Assembly (NCBI GenBank): GCA_964526665.1 | Contig: CAZGJL010000004.1 | Span: 1-64,000, forward strand | Direction: 5' to 3' | Length of the DNA: 64,000 nt | From: M50B91 sp964526665 | GTDB taxonomy: Bacteria; Patescibacteriota; Gracilibacteria; UBA4473 | Shown here: positions 25,476 through 33,995 of the stretch, in pieces | Numbering within the stretch: position 1 is the stretch's first letter | Layout of the letters: each line of letters opens with the position of its first letter | Notes under the pieces: generated by a model | Databases searched by the model: none | What the model was told of the DNA's origin: nothing | What the model saw: the letters and a program-made list of their open reading frames with translations, nothing else | Made by a program: the position numbers and the translations under genes

Positions 25476-26462
25476 CTAAACAACGACCTCCTTCACTTCC
25501 TCCAACACAGGTTCTTTTACTACTTCTGGTTGAACTTGTGGTTGTGTCTCCTGAGGAATAGCAATCTGTTTCTTCGTTTTCTGTGGTAAATGCATTGCTT
25601 GCATTAAATTGGTATCATTATCGTCTAGAGAAAGTGTTGTAATTGGATATGGGATCTCAATCTCAGCTGCATCAAAATCTAATTTCAACTGTTGAATTAT
25701 GTCTGAACGAATCTGAATCCATGGCGCATCTGATTCTACCCAAAACTGTACTTGTAAGTTAATAGAGGAGTCTCCAAATTCTGTCGCTACAACATTTGTA
25801 TGTGGCTCTGGCATAACTTGTTTATTTTTTGTAACTGAAGCAATCGCCAACTGAATAGACTCTTGTAATGGAGTTTCGTAATGCACTCCAACGTCAAATT
25901 TAATTCGACGAAATTCATTTGCCGAAAAACTTTCAATAACAGCTGTAATCATTTGTGCATTGGGAATGATCAAAAGTGTTCCATCAAAACTCTGGATTTG
26001 TGTGGTACGTGTCTCAATTTCTGTAATTTTACCCATTACATCTCCCATCTTCACATTATCTCCGATTTTAAATTTCTTTTGTGTCAAAATCATAATTCCA
26101 GCAATAAAATTGGAAAGGATGTCCTTCAATGCAAAACCCATTCCCACTCCAAGAAAAGCAACAAGCGTTCCTAAATTTAAACCAACAATTTCTGTCGCAG
26201 AAATAATCCCCAAAAATACAATCCCATAGGTAATCATGCGCCCCATCAAAATCAAAACCTCACGATTTAAATCCCTTTTACTTAAACGAAATAACACAAT
26301 CTTTGTTATGAATTTAGCAAGTATAATAGAAGCAATTAATACAATAAGTGCTGAAATAATGAGTGGAATCATACCCAGAACGGTAGCAAACAATCCTGTT
26401 GTTTCGTTTGCTGTCGATTGTGCTGTTGCAGAAGCCGCCGACACTGTTTCTATGAACCACAT
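25476..26462 (-). CDS. MscS-family mechanosensitive channel (second of two)
   Basis: A 328-residue short MscS with a signal-like N-terminus and three helices. GTLVAFLGVGMGFALKDILSNFIAGIMI is the Gly-rich pore helix; KKFKIGDNVKMGDVMGKITEIETRTTQIQSFDG forms the beta domain. A C-terminal extension of about 50 residues is low-complexity (Gln, Pro, Val, Glu: IPQETQPQVQPEVVKEPVLEE). It diverges from the 136-aa gene. The paralogue at 20966 is longer in the membrane part. Confidence 0.92.
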   Translation of the reverse strand: MWFIETVSAASATAQSTANETTGLFATVLGMIPLIISALIVLIASIILAKFITKIVLFRLSKRDLNREVLILMGRMITYGIVFLGIISATEIVGLNLGTLVAFLGVGMGFALKDILSNFIAGIMILTQKKFKIGDNVKMGDVMGKITEIETRTTQIQSFDGTLLIIPNAQMITAVIESFSANEFRRIKFDVGVHYETPLQESIQLAIASVTKNKQVMPEPHTNVVATEFGDSSINLQVQFWVESDAPWIQIRSDIIQQLKLDFDAAEIEIPYPITTLSLDDNDTNLMQAMHLPQKTKKQIAIPQETQPQVQPEVVKEPVLEEVKEVVV

Positions 26463-26521
26463 GTTTTATTTGAAAAAATCATGTAAGTATACCCTATATC
26501 CTTGGTTTCTTCAAGTGTTTT

Positions 26522-26550
26522 TTGACTCCCTGAAAGAGTTTTGCCAAACT
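26522..26550 (+). promoter_or_regulatory. Promoter with start-codon-proximal -10 (leaderless)
   Basis: -35 TTGACT (26522-26527), 17-base spacer, -10 CAAACT (26545-26550), then seven bases to ATG 26558. Confidence 0.65.
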
Positions 26551-26557
26551 GAAGGTA

Positions 26558-26968
26558 ATGAAAAAAATAACTCGTCCCTGGCAAGCTACAATTCTCGCTG
26601 TAATTGCGGGGGTTAAAATGGTCTCAAACTTCATTATTCTTCTCCTGCTTCTTTTTGTACGCGACTGGTTTGGGAACTGGTTGAGCCAATTTGATCCAGA
26701 ACTTATTGTCATAACTGCCGTAAAACCCATTATTTTTATCCCATTGATCGGATCAATCCTTATTTCTTTCCTTTTTATGCGTGGCCTTTGGAAAGGACAA
26801 CGATGGGCTCCTATACTTCTTGTAATTCTTCATGGATTAGCCTTTCTCCTTATGGGACTATTGACTCTCTCTGACACTCTCTGGGCTATTCCTTTTGCAA
26901 TAATGCTCTTTCTTGTTGCTTTAGAAATTGAATGCTGGGTACACCCATTTTTCAAACGAAAAAAATAA
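26558..26968 (+). CDS. Small polytopic membrane protein (136 aa)
   Basis: Unrecognised. Four predicted transmembrane helices: about 7-33 (QATILAVIAGVKMVSNFIIL), 52-72 (VITAVKPIIFIPLIGSILIS), 84-105 (APILLVILHGLAFLLMGLL) and 110-128 (TLWAIPFAIMLFLVALEI). No charged pore or cofactor motif is seen, so a channel or scaffold role cannot be argued. It has a clear -35/-10 with leaderless spacing and converges on carB. Confidence 0.65.
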   Translation: MKKITRPWQATILAVIAGVKMVSNFIILLLLLFVRDWFGNWLSQFDPELIVITAVKPIIFIPLIGSILISFLFMRGLWKGQRWAPILLVILHGLAFLLMGLLTLSDTLWAIPFAIMLFLVALEIECWVHPFFKRKK

Positions 26969-26983
26969 TAACTTGATCCGTTT

Positions 26984-28558
26984 TCACTTTGTATATAACC
27001 CCTTGGTATATGGCTTTACGGGTAAAGAATCTGTTGTTGGAAATTTTGAAAGTGTCTGCGCTAATAATTTTGCTAACTGCAAATTAATTACCAATGGAAC
27101 ATTGGCATCAATAGCTGCACGACGAATTCCATATCCATCTGTAATTTCTTCATGTGAAAACTTATTTGGCGTATTAATTACTAGGCCAACTTCTCCTGAT
27201 TCAATTAATTCCGCTACATTGGGGTGCTCTTTGGAGGAAATTTTTGCTACGGTATCACAGGGAATTCCATGTTCGTTAAACAATGCTGCAGTAGCTTTTG
27301 TTGCTACTAAAGAAAATCCTAGTTTCAAAAACTCTCCTGCAATTGGACGAAATGCTACTTTGTCTCGTAATTTCCCAAGAGTAACTAATATTTTTGATCC
27401 TTTTCCTGGTAATCGAAATCCTGTTGCAATTAATGATTTTAAAAATGCTTCCTCAATCGTGTCTCCAAAACAAGCTACTTCTCCCGTAGAACTCATTTCT
27501 ACTCCCAGTGCAGGATCTGCCCCCTTGAGACGAGAAAAAGAGAATTGTGCTGCCTTTACTCCCACGTTCAGAATTTCAAGTGGATTTACTTCTTGAGATT
27601 CAACTTCTTCTCCGAGTAAAACACGTGTCGCGAGCTCAATAAAATTTTGTCCCAATACCTTTGAGGCAAATGGGAAACTCCGACTCGCTCGCAAATTACA
27701 CTCGATCACCTTTATTTCGTTATGACGAGCCAAGAACTGAATATTAAATGGTCCTGAAATATCTAATTCTTTTGCTAGCTCCTCCGCAATACGACGTACT
27801 CGACGCACTGTTTCAAGATATAAATTCTGAGGAGGTAATACTATAGTTGCATCTCCGGAATGTACTCCTGCATTTTCAACATGTTCTGCGATGGCAGAAC
27901 AAATAATCCTTCCATTTTGTGCTACACCATCAAATTCAACCTCTTTTGCATTCTCTTCAAATTTTGAAATAACCACTGATGCTTTTGATGTCCCGACAGC
28001 TGTTTCCAAAAAATCTTTTAAATTCGTTTCATCTGTAGCAACCGCCATTGCTGCACCAGACAACACAAACGATGGCCGAACCAATACTGGATATTCCACC
28101 TCTTTTGCAAAAGCAAACGCATCTTTCATTTTTGAAAAACTTTCCCAGCGTGGTTGATCAATATGTAGGTCATCACAGAGTTGAGAGAACTTCCCTCTGT
28201 CTTCACAACGATCAATTGATTCTACTGATGTTCCCAGTAAATGAATTCCTTCTTCTTGAAGTTGCTCTGCCATATTTTGAGCGATTTGACCTCCTGTCGA
28301 AAAAATAACTCCATCGGGTTTCTCCTTGTCGCAAATATCAAGTACTCGCTCAACAGTAAGTTCTTCAAAATATAAACGATCACATTCATCAAAATCCGTT
28401 GAAACTGTCTCCGGATTAGAATTTATAAATACTGTTTCATGTCCTAATCGTCGCAACGTCCGTAATACCTGCACACCACACCAATCAAACTCAACAGAAC
28501 TTCCTATTGAATACGGTCCTGATCCAATAATTAAATATTTTTTTGCGTTCTTTTTCAT
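26984..28558 (-). CDS. carB: C-terminal half of carbamoyl-phosphate synthase large subunit (separate gene)
   Basis: A 524-residue protein matching only the second half of CarB: an ATP-grasp 'carbamyl phosphate' domain and the C-terminal MGS-like allosteric domain. LIIGSGPYSIGSSVEFDWC, INSNPETVSTDFDECDRLYF, GVIFSTGGQIAQNMA, VLVRPSFVLSGAAM, AGVHSGDATIVLPP and VIECNLRASRSFPFASK line up with the second ATP-grasp; GEFLKLGFSLVATKATA...LVINTPNK is the MGS domain. The first half (glutamine-ammonia / bicarbonate half) and CarA are absent next to it. TACACT lies seven bases before the ATG, so it is a designed gene start and not a fragment. Confidence 0.9.
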   Translation of the reverse strand: MKKNAKKYLIIGSGPYSIGSSVEFDWCGVQVLRTLRRLGHETVFINSNPETVSTDFDECDRLYFEELTVERVLDICDKEKPDGVIFSTGGQIAQNMAEQLQEEGIHLLGTSVESIDRCEDRGKFSQLCDDLHIDQPRWESFSKMKDAFAFAKEVEYPVLVRPSFVLSGAAMAVATDETNLKDFLETAVGTSKASVVISKFEENAKEVEFDGVAQNGRIICSAIAEHVENAGVHSGDATIVLPPQNLYLETVRRVRRIAEELAKELDISGPFNIQFLARHNEIKVIECNLRASRSFPFASKVLGQNFIELATRVLLGEEVESQEVNPLEILNVGVKAAQFSFSRLKGADPALGVEMSSTGEVACFGDTIEEAFLKSLIATGFRLPGKGSKILVTLGKLRDKVAFRPIAGEFLKLGFSLVATKATAALFNEHGIPCDTVAKISSKEHPNVAELIESGEVGLVINTPNKFSHEEITDGYGIRRAAIDANVPLVINLQLAKLLAQTLSKFPTTDSLPVKPYTKGLYTK

Positions 28559-28565
28559 CTGTAGC

Positions 28566-28593
28566 AGTGTACTTACTCGCTGACGTTTTTCAA
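28566..28593 (-). promoter_or_regulatory. Leaderless-type promoter of the carB half-gene
   Basis: Minus strand -35 TTGAAA (28588-28593), 16-base spacer, -10 TACACT (28566-28571), seven bases to ATG 28558. Confidence 0.65.
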
Positions 28594-28603
28594 AATAAAG
28601 TTT

Positions 28604-28978
28604 TTACCACTTCTTTGTTCGTGCCACAGAAGCAACTCGTCGACGATACTCACTATGAATTTTGAAAGCCATGAAAATCCCTAACAAAATTATTCCCAAT
28701 AGAATAATGTATAAAAACATTCGCATTGAAAACCCTGGAACACCACTGAATCTCGATAATACAGCAATGCCTCCCAGAACTCCCAAAAATGGGAATGCCC
28801 AAAACTTTTTCTTCATAGATTTACGAAGATATTTATTCCCATGAGCTGCCTTTCTAGCAATACGTCCCGTGAACATTACCAGAACAAAAAATGCTAAAAG
28901 CGCAAAACCAATAAGGAAATCTCCTCCCGGATTTGCGTCTAAATAATAATGTGAAGTTAGTAGTAAAGAAAAATCCAT
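28604..28978 (-). CDS. Small membrane protein of unknown function (124 aa)
   Basis: Unrecognised. Three hydrophobic segments: about 18-39 (GDFLIGFALLAFFVLVMFTG), 61-77 (FWAFPFLGVLGGIAVLSRF) and 85-106 (MRMFLYIILLGIILLGIFMA), separated by basic stretches (RIARKAAHGNKYLRKSMKKK). The positive-inside rule puts the first loop in the cytoplasm. It sits between the Lgt-like gene and carB, all on the minus strand. GATAAT lies eight bases before the ATG. Confidence 0.65.
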   Translation of the reverse strand: MDFSLLLTSHYYLDANPGGDFLIGFALLAFFVLVMFTGRIARKAAHGNKYLRKSMKKKFWAFPFLGVLGGIAVLSRFSGVPGFSMRMFLYIILLGIILLGIFMAFKIHSEYRRRVASVARTKKW

Positions 28979-29013
28979 TTTTATAAATTATCAATCATGC
29001 ACTTTTTAACATA

Positions 29014-29760
29014 TCATCGCCGCCGAAGCAAACCAACTATGCAGGCAATTATTACTGCTAATGAGATTGCTTGTCCCAATCGCAGTACATCACCAAGCAT
29101 AATTGCTTCATTTCCATATAAAAATTCAAGAAAAAACTGAAATACGAAAATCCATATTCCTGCAACTAATGATAAACGCCCTGGTTGTCTCTCCCAAAGT
29201 GTTTGTTTTTTTAGAACCCAGTTTAATAAAATAATATGAGGCAATACAGCATACAACGTCACTGGATGTACTTCCGCTAATGTTTCTACTCCAAAAGTTT
29301 CATATTGAACCCCCCATGGCAAAGAAGTCTCTGTTCCATAAATTGCTCCAGTAAAAAATTGAATAAAATCACTTAACACAATCCCCAGCATGAATGATGG
29401 GATTGCTAGATCTAGCCAACGCCAAAATGACAACTGATGCTTTCGTAAATCCCATGCCATGAGTGATATTGCTCCTGCAAAGAGACCAAAAAAATTAATC
29501 TCTCCATCCCAAAAAACGGCTGGCGCCCACATTCCATGTCGTGCAAAAATCTCTGGTTCTATGACTAATGCAACAATACGTCCCAAAATAACTCCTGCCA
29601 ATATCCATCTCCAAAAATGATGTACAAAAAATTCAACAGAAAAATTTTTGCGCTCTATCTGACGAAAATAGTGCCATGCAGCAATAAAAAAAGTAATTGC
29701 TAACAATAGCCCATTAATTTTTAAAACAAAAAACCCGAAACCTAACTGCGAAAAATTCAT
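29014..29760 (-). CDS. lgt: Divergent prolipoprotein diacylglyceryl transferase (Lgt-like)
   Basis: A 248-residue polytopic membrane protein with Lgt layout: seven helices, then FFTGAIYGTETSLPWGVQY and EVHPVTLYAVLPHIIL, which match the region after the Lgt signature and the HPxxLYE block. Lgt attaches diacylglycerol to lipobox cysteines, and lipoprotein genes and lspA occur in this window. The canonical RxGNFxNGE signature is replaced by SDFIQFFTG, so the conserved Arg and Asn are not evident and the HGG region reads NFFGLFAG. It is either a diverged enzyme or a paralogue with a changed role. A TACACT -10 precedes the ATG by seven bases. Confidence 0.65.
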   Translation of the reverse strand: MNFSQLGFGFFVLKINGLLLAITFFIAAWHYFRQIERKNFSVEFFVHHFWRWILAGVILGRIVALVIEPEIFARHGMWAPAVFWDGEINFFGLFAGAISLMAWDLRKHQLSFWRWLDLAIPSFMLGIVLSDFIQFFTGAIYGTETSLPWGVQYETFGVETLAEVHPVTLYAVLPHIILLNWVLKKQTLWERQPGRLSLVAGIWIFVFQFFLEFLYGNEAIMLGDVLRLGQAISLAVIIACIVGLLRRR

Positions 29761-29767
29761 TACACTG

Positions 29768-29795
29768 AGTGTACTGTGCCTTCAAATTTTCGCAA
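29768..29795 (-). promoter_or_regulatory. Leaderless-type promoter of the Lgt-like gene
   Basis: Minus strand -35 TTGCGA (29790-29795), 16-base spacer, -10 TACACT (29768-29773), seven bases to ATG 29760. Confidence 0.55.
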
Positions 29796-29797
29796 CT

Positions 29798-30979
29798 TTA
29801 CCTCGTCCACCAAAACAGCATTGGGGAAGCCCAGAGAAACACAATAACTGCTGCAAGTGAAATACCAATAATAGTGAATTTCTTTTGAATAGATAACTGT
29901 TTCCATCCATATACCACTGGAAATAATCCAAAGGTAAAAATTAAAGTCACTCCTGTTACAAGCCATAATGTTGGTGATGAAAATGAGAATAAAATTGAGT
30001 TCTGAGAAAAATTAGTCAAAAGTCGCACTATATTCACTCCCCAGAAAACGAGCATTAACCCCAATAACGCAACAATTGCTATATAAAATATTTGAACAAA
30101 TTTTCTTAACGGATCTGACTCGATAATCTGTGCTTTTACTCTTTCGGTATCAATAGATGCGAGACCTACTGAAATTGCAGCCACCCCCTCAATAATTGTT
30201 TTATTCAATTTTTTTACTAACACATCGACACTTTCCTTTTTTTCTAATAATTCTCGTTGTTTCTCTTCTGAAAGTGATGATGCTTCAATAAAAAGTTTAT
30301 CATCAGCGAGCTGTGCTAATACTTTTTTTGTTAATTCCCGTAAATGATCTATTGCATTTGAACGACGCAATCTTGATAACAATCCAATCCGATCCAATAT
30401 TTCACGTCGAGCAACCATATCAAGAAATTCTTCATTTTCTTCTAATGAGGTTAATACTTCTGTTGTAAACCTTCCTATTTCTTCTTGATAGAATTGAAGT
30501 TCTGCCTGATCTGCCGAAGATAGTAATGGTGCTTCTCCTGTCTTTTTTTTCTCGACTTTCTTATCCGCTATATGTGCTTTATTACTTAAATTATATTGCT
30601 CAATCCACTCAGCAGGAAGTCCTTGTTGCTGGTATTGTTCACGTTCTTCTGGCGTGCAATCAAGCGTAATTACATTTTTTAGATCAAAATCATACTCTCT
30701 CCGTAATTTTTGATAGGCTTCATATCCACCTATTGCTTCAATAGTTCCATGAACTGTTTTCCCGTCGGCTCCCACTCCTTCAAATTCAAATTGTGTAAAT
30801 CCTTCAGTGACAGCGGCATCTTCTGCAGAAAATTCTTCAATAGAAAATAGTGCTAATCCTCTCTCAAAAATTATTTCACGCGCAGCATCTTCTGATTCAG
30901 CCCAAAGAGTTCCAGAAAACTTTTTTCCATCTGGACTCACTGCAACGAAATGATATCTTTGTTTTTGTCCCTCCATCAT
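29798..30979 (-). CDS. Membrane protein with two PilC/GspF-N-like segments
   Basis: A 393-residue protein. Two N-terminal segments resemble the start of type IV pilus/type II secretion inner-membrane proteins ('...DGK...GTL.AES...AR..L.ERGL.L.S'): YHFVAVSPDGKKFSGTLWAE (about 6-25) through ERGLALFSIEEF, and FEFEGVGADGKTVHGTIEAI (about 58-77). A long helical middle (about 150-275) follows and then three transmembrane helices (about 290-312, 326-345, 362-382), fewer than the helices of real PilC. Function is inferred only. Start is ATG 30979; pyrG ends 36 bases upstream, so it is probably in the pyrG transcript. Confidence 0.6.
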   Translation of the reverse strand: MMEGQKQRYHFVAVSPDGKKFSGTLWAESEDAAREIIFERGLALFSIEEFSAEDAAVTEGFTQFEFEGVGADGKTVHGTIEAIGGYEAYQKLRREYDFDLKNVITLDCTPEEREQYQQQGLPAEWIEQYNLSNKAHIADKKVEKKKTGEAPLLSSADQAELQFYQEEIGRFTTEVLTSLEENEEFLDMVARREILDRIGLLSRLRRSNAIDHLRELTKKVLAQLADDKLFIEASSLSEEKQRELLEKKESVDVLVKKLNKTIIEGVAAISVGLASIDTERVKAQIIESDPLRKFVQIFYIAIVALLGLMLVFWGVNIVRLLTNFSQNSILFSFSSPTLWLVTGVTLIFTFGLFPVVYGWKQLSIQKKFTIIGISLAAVIVFLWASPMLFWWTR

Positions 30980-31015
30980 GTAAATTCTCGCAGAAAATAA
31001 AACTCTCTGCAATGT

Positions 31016-32626
31016 TTATTTTTTTACCACGGCTCCCATAAACTCTCTAAATAATGGATGTGGTTTCAATGGACGAGATAAAAACTCTGGATGAAATTGA
31101 GACGCAATCATAAATGGATGATTTTCTAATTCCACAACTTCCACTAACTCATTATCTGGTGAAATTCCTGCGATACAAAATCCGTTCTCTTCAAATTTTT
31201 CTCGATATATATTGTTGAATTCAAAACGATGACGATGTCGCTCAGAAATTTCATTCTTTCCATAAATAGCACGTGTTTTGGTTCCTTTTTTTAATATAGC
31301 TGGATATGCACCAAGTCGCATTGTTCCTCCTTTTTTTCTAATAGTTCGTTGTTCAGGAATAAAATGAATTACATGATGTTTTGATTTGTTTTCTTCATCA
31401 AATTCCTCGCTGGTAGCGTCTTTTATTTTCAAAACATTTCGTGCAAATTCAATCGCCATAATTTGCGATCCCAGGCAAAGCCCTAAATATGGTTTCTCGT
31501 TTTCACGACAATACTGTGCTACTCGAATTTTTCCTTCAATTCCGCGATTTCCAAATCCTCCAGGAACTATTATTCCATCCACTTCTTCTAATTTTGCTAA
31601 TTCATCCTTATCTTTTTCTTCTATTTTTTCTGTATCAATCCACTCAATTTCTGTTTTCCATCCATGATAAAATCCTGCCGATTTTACCGCTTCTATAACT
31701 GATAAATACGCATCATCCAATTCATTATATTTTCCTGCTAATCCAATTGATACTGTCTTTTTTGTTCGCCTGATTTTATCTACTAATTCTGACCAATCAG
31801 AAAGCTTACATTTCAATTTTTTAATATTCAGCTTCCGTGCCAAAGTCTCGGCAAGACCAAATTTCTCATATCGCAATGGCACTTCATAAATCGAAGAAAC
31901 TGTCTCCGATGGAATCACACAATCCTCTTCTACGTCGCAAAAGAATGCTATTTTTTTCAAAATTTTCTTTGAAATTTTCACATCTGCTCGAGCAAAAATA
32001 AAGTCAGGCTGAATTCCTGCCATTCGCAATGTTCGCACAGAAATCTGTGTCGGTTTTGTTTTTAATTCTCCAGACGCCTGTAACCATGGGAGCAAGGTTA
32101 AATGCATGGACACTAAATTTTCACCATGCTTTCGTTTCATTTGACGTAATACTTCCAAAAATGGCTCTCCCTCTATATCCCCTACTGTTCCACCAATTTC
32201 CACCACCAAAACATCTACGTCCATTTTCTTTGCTGCCAATTCCACTTTTTCCTGAATTTTTTGTGTAATATGTGGAACTACCTGAATCGTTCCTCCTAGA
32301 TATTTCCCTTCTCTTTCTTCTGCCAAGACTTCTGAATAAATTCGTCCTGTTGTCACTGAACAAAATTTCTGAAGCGGCGTATCAATAAAACGCTCGTAAT
32401 GTCCCAAATCTAAATCTGTTTCTGCTCCATCATCAAGAACAAAAACTTCTCCATGTTGGAACGGACTCATTGTCCCTGGATCAACATTCAAATACGGATC
32501 TAGTTTCATAATCGCAACTTTTACTCCAGCAGATTTTAAAATTGCCGCAGTAGAACTAGCGACAATACCTTTTCCCAAGCTGGAACAAACTCCCCCTGTT
32601 ACGAATACGAACTTTGTTTCTTTCAT
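31016..32626 (-). CDS. pyrG: CTP synthase
   Basis: Converts UTP to CTP using glutamine. 536 residues, normal. The synthetase domain starts FVFVTGGVCSSLGKGIVASS and includes LDPYLNVDPGTMSPFQHGEV and GGTVGDIEGEPFLE. The class I glutaminase domain carries VPGGFGNRG, the nucleophile elbow YLGLCLGSQ (usually ICLGMQ; Cys kept) and the His/Glu end at FHPEFLSRP. A clean promoter (TTGCAC, 17 bases, TACAAT) ends eight bases before the ATG, giving a leaderless start. Confidence 0.97.
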   Translation of the reverse strand: MKETKFVFVTGGVCSSLGKGIVASSTAAILKSAGVKVAIMKLDPYLNVDPGTMSPFQHGEVFVLDDGAETDLDLGHYERFIDTPLQKFCSVTTGRIYSEVLAEEREGKYLGGTIQVVPHITQKIQEKVELAAKKMDVDVLVVEIGGTVGDIEGEPFLEVLRQMKRKHGENLVSMHLTLLPWLQASGELKTKPTQISVRTLRMAGIQPDFIFARADVKISKKILKKIAFFCDVEEDCVIPSETVSSIYEVPLRYEKFGLAETLARKLNIKKLKCKLSDWSELVDKIRRTKKTVSIGLAGKYNELDDAYLSVIEAVKSAGFYHGWKTEIEWIDTEKIEEKDKDELAKLEEVDGIIVPGGFGNRGIEGKIRVAQYCRENEKPYLGLCLGSQIMAIEFARNVLKIKDATSEEFDEENKSKHHVIHFIPEQRTIRKKGGTMRLGAYPAILKKGTKTRAIYGKNEISERHRHRFEFNNIYREKFEENGFCIAGISPDNELVEVVELENHPFMIASQFHPEFLSRPLKPHPLFREFMGAVVKK

Positions 32627-32634
32627 CGCAAGAA

Positions 32635-32663
32635 ATTGTACGGGGATTCTGCCGAACGTGCAA
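32635..32663 (-). promoter_or_regulatory. Leaderless-type promoter of pyrG
   Basis: Minus strand -35 TTGCAC (32658-32663), 17-base spacer, -10 TACAAT (32635-32640), eight bases to ATG 32626. Confidence 0.7.
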
Positions 32664-32671
32664 AAAAAAGA

Positions 32672-33178
32672 TTAAGAATTTTCTAAATCGGCAAGCTTTT
32701 TTGAACATTCCTCGCGGGCTTCATGAAAAACTCTCAAAAAATGATCATTTTCTTCTGTTCTTGCTGATGGAACAAATACAGGCAAACTTTTTTCACGATT
32801 CTTTTTCATTTTTTCTATTTCCCCATTGAAAGAAAAACATTTTATTGGTATCTCTTGTCCATTCACCCTATCAACACTTTTATAAAACCAATATTTCATC
32901 CGTTGTTTAAATTCCTTTGATGCATCCAAAACACTTTTTATCTTACAAAGAAAAAATTGATCTTCTCTTGTTTTTTTTGATTTACAAAAAATAAACCCTA
33001 ACACTTCTTGTATCTCTTTTGGCAATTGATCAATGTTCTCTAGGATCTTAGAATAATCTCCCTTAAGTATGTCATAATCTGCCACGGTTTCTTGTGGCTC
33101 CTTTCGTGCAACCTGAATACCGTCTGCCACAATTGCATAACTAGCATTTTTATTATTTCCCTGAAACTTTTCACTCAT
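32672..33178 (-). CDS. Hypothetical charged protein (168 aa)
   Basis: Unrecognised soluble protein with much Lys, Glu and Asp, no signal peptide. It starts MSEKFQGNNKNASYAIVADG and has helices around 35-130 and an acidic-basic C-terminus ending LADLENS. I start at ATG 33178: a TTG frame start at 33214 is possible, but TTGACA (33209-33214), 17 bases and ATTAAT are followed by seven bases and this ATG, the same spacing seen for other genes here. The -35 overlaps the folP stop codon. Confidence 0.6.
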   Translation of the reverse strand: MSEKFQGNNKNASYAIVADGIQVARKEPQETVADYDILKGDYSKILENIDQLPKEIQEVLGFIFCKSKKTREDQFFLCKIKSVLDASKEFKQRMKYWFYKSVDRVNGQEIPIKCFSFNGEIEKMKKNREKSLPVFVPSARTEENDHFLRVFHEAREECSKKLADLENS

Positions 33179-33210
33179 CCTATGCATTAATACGTATTTT
33201 TTATATTTTG

Positions 33211-33966
33211 TCAATAATTCTGGAACAATCGGACATACTCTAAAACATCATGAACACGTACATAACGAGCTCCTGAATTAATAGCAATTTCCGCTGCTTT
33301 CACGTTTGGTTCTGTTTCAAAACGATGTTCTCCCAAAAAACGCTTCCGTGAATGACCAATCATAACTTCGCACTCAGGAACGAGCTCTGCAAATTTCAAT
33401 AACTCCCAATTACATTCCATTGTTTTCCCAAATCCAATAGTAGGATCCAGAATTATTTTTTCAGAAGAAATCCCAAATTTTATCAATTCTTCTCGACGAG
33501 AAAGTAAATCATCTCGCACACTAAAAACTGAATCAATTTCTTGTTCATGAACTTCACTAACTGTCTCCCCAGGCCAATGTCCTATGATTGCTTTTTTTGA
33601 AAACTGAACTACTAACTCTTGCATTTTTTTATTACAGAGCCCTGATACGTCATTCAAAATTTCTCCCCCGAGATCAAAAAACTTCTGAGCAACTTCTGGA
33701 TTTCGCGTATCGAGAGAAATACGTGAACGCCATTCTGGATTTTGTAAAAACTCTCCCAAAACAGGTTCCACTCTCCCCCACTCTTCTTCGGCAGAAACAA
33801 CTTCTGCATTTGGACGAGTAGATTCTCCTCCAATATCTATAAACTGTGCACCATCATGAAACAGTGAGTACGCATGATCAATTGCTTTTTTTGGCTCAAG
33901 AAAAGTTCCTCCATCTGAAAAACTATCGGGGGTCACATTTACAATGCCGAAAATTTCACAAGTCAT
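33211..33966 (-). CDS. folP: Dihydropteroate synthase
   Basis: Joins p-aminobenzoate to pterin pyrophosphate in folate synthesis. 251 residues: the two signatures IFGIVNVTPDSFSDGGTF (about residues 4-21) and GAQFIDIGGESTRPNAEV (about 37-54) are exact for the family, with SLDTRNPEVAQK, EILNDVSG and MIGHSRKRFL (pterin/sulfonamide-pocket Lys-Arg region) downstream. The start is ATG 33966; codons further upstream would overlap the divergent tmk start. It is 29 bases from tmk on the other strand. folD lies 1 kb away. Confidence 0.95.
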   Translation of the reverse strand: MTCEIFGIVNVTPDSFSDGGTFLEPKKAIDHAYSLFHDGAQFIDIGGESTRPNAEVVSAEEEWGRVEPVLGEFLQNPEWRSRISLDTRNPEVAQKFFDLGGEILNDVSGLCNKKMQELVVQFSKKAIIGHWPGETVSEVHEQEIDSVFSVRDDLLSRREELIKFGISSEKIILDPTIGFGKTMECNWELLKFAELVPECEVMIGHSRKRFLGEHRFETEPNVKAAEIAINSGARYVRVHDVLEYVRLFQNY

Positions 33967-33983
33967 CGTCAGAATGGTACACT
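33955..33983. promoter_or_regulatory. Overlapping divergent promoters for folP and tmk
   Basis: Plus strand: -35 TTCACA (33955-33960), 17 bases, -10 TACACT (33978-33983), 12 bases to the tmk ATG. Minus strand: -10 TACCAT (33974-33979), seven bases to the folP ATG. The two -10 boxes share bases 33978-33979, so initiation in one direction should exclude the other. Confidence 0.5.
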
Positions 33984-33995
33984 TTGCCCGAAAAA

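Noticed and set aside
31386..31667. Plus-strand frames inside pyrG
   Set aside because: Antisense to a clear CTP synthase; no independent support.
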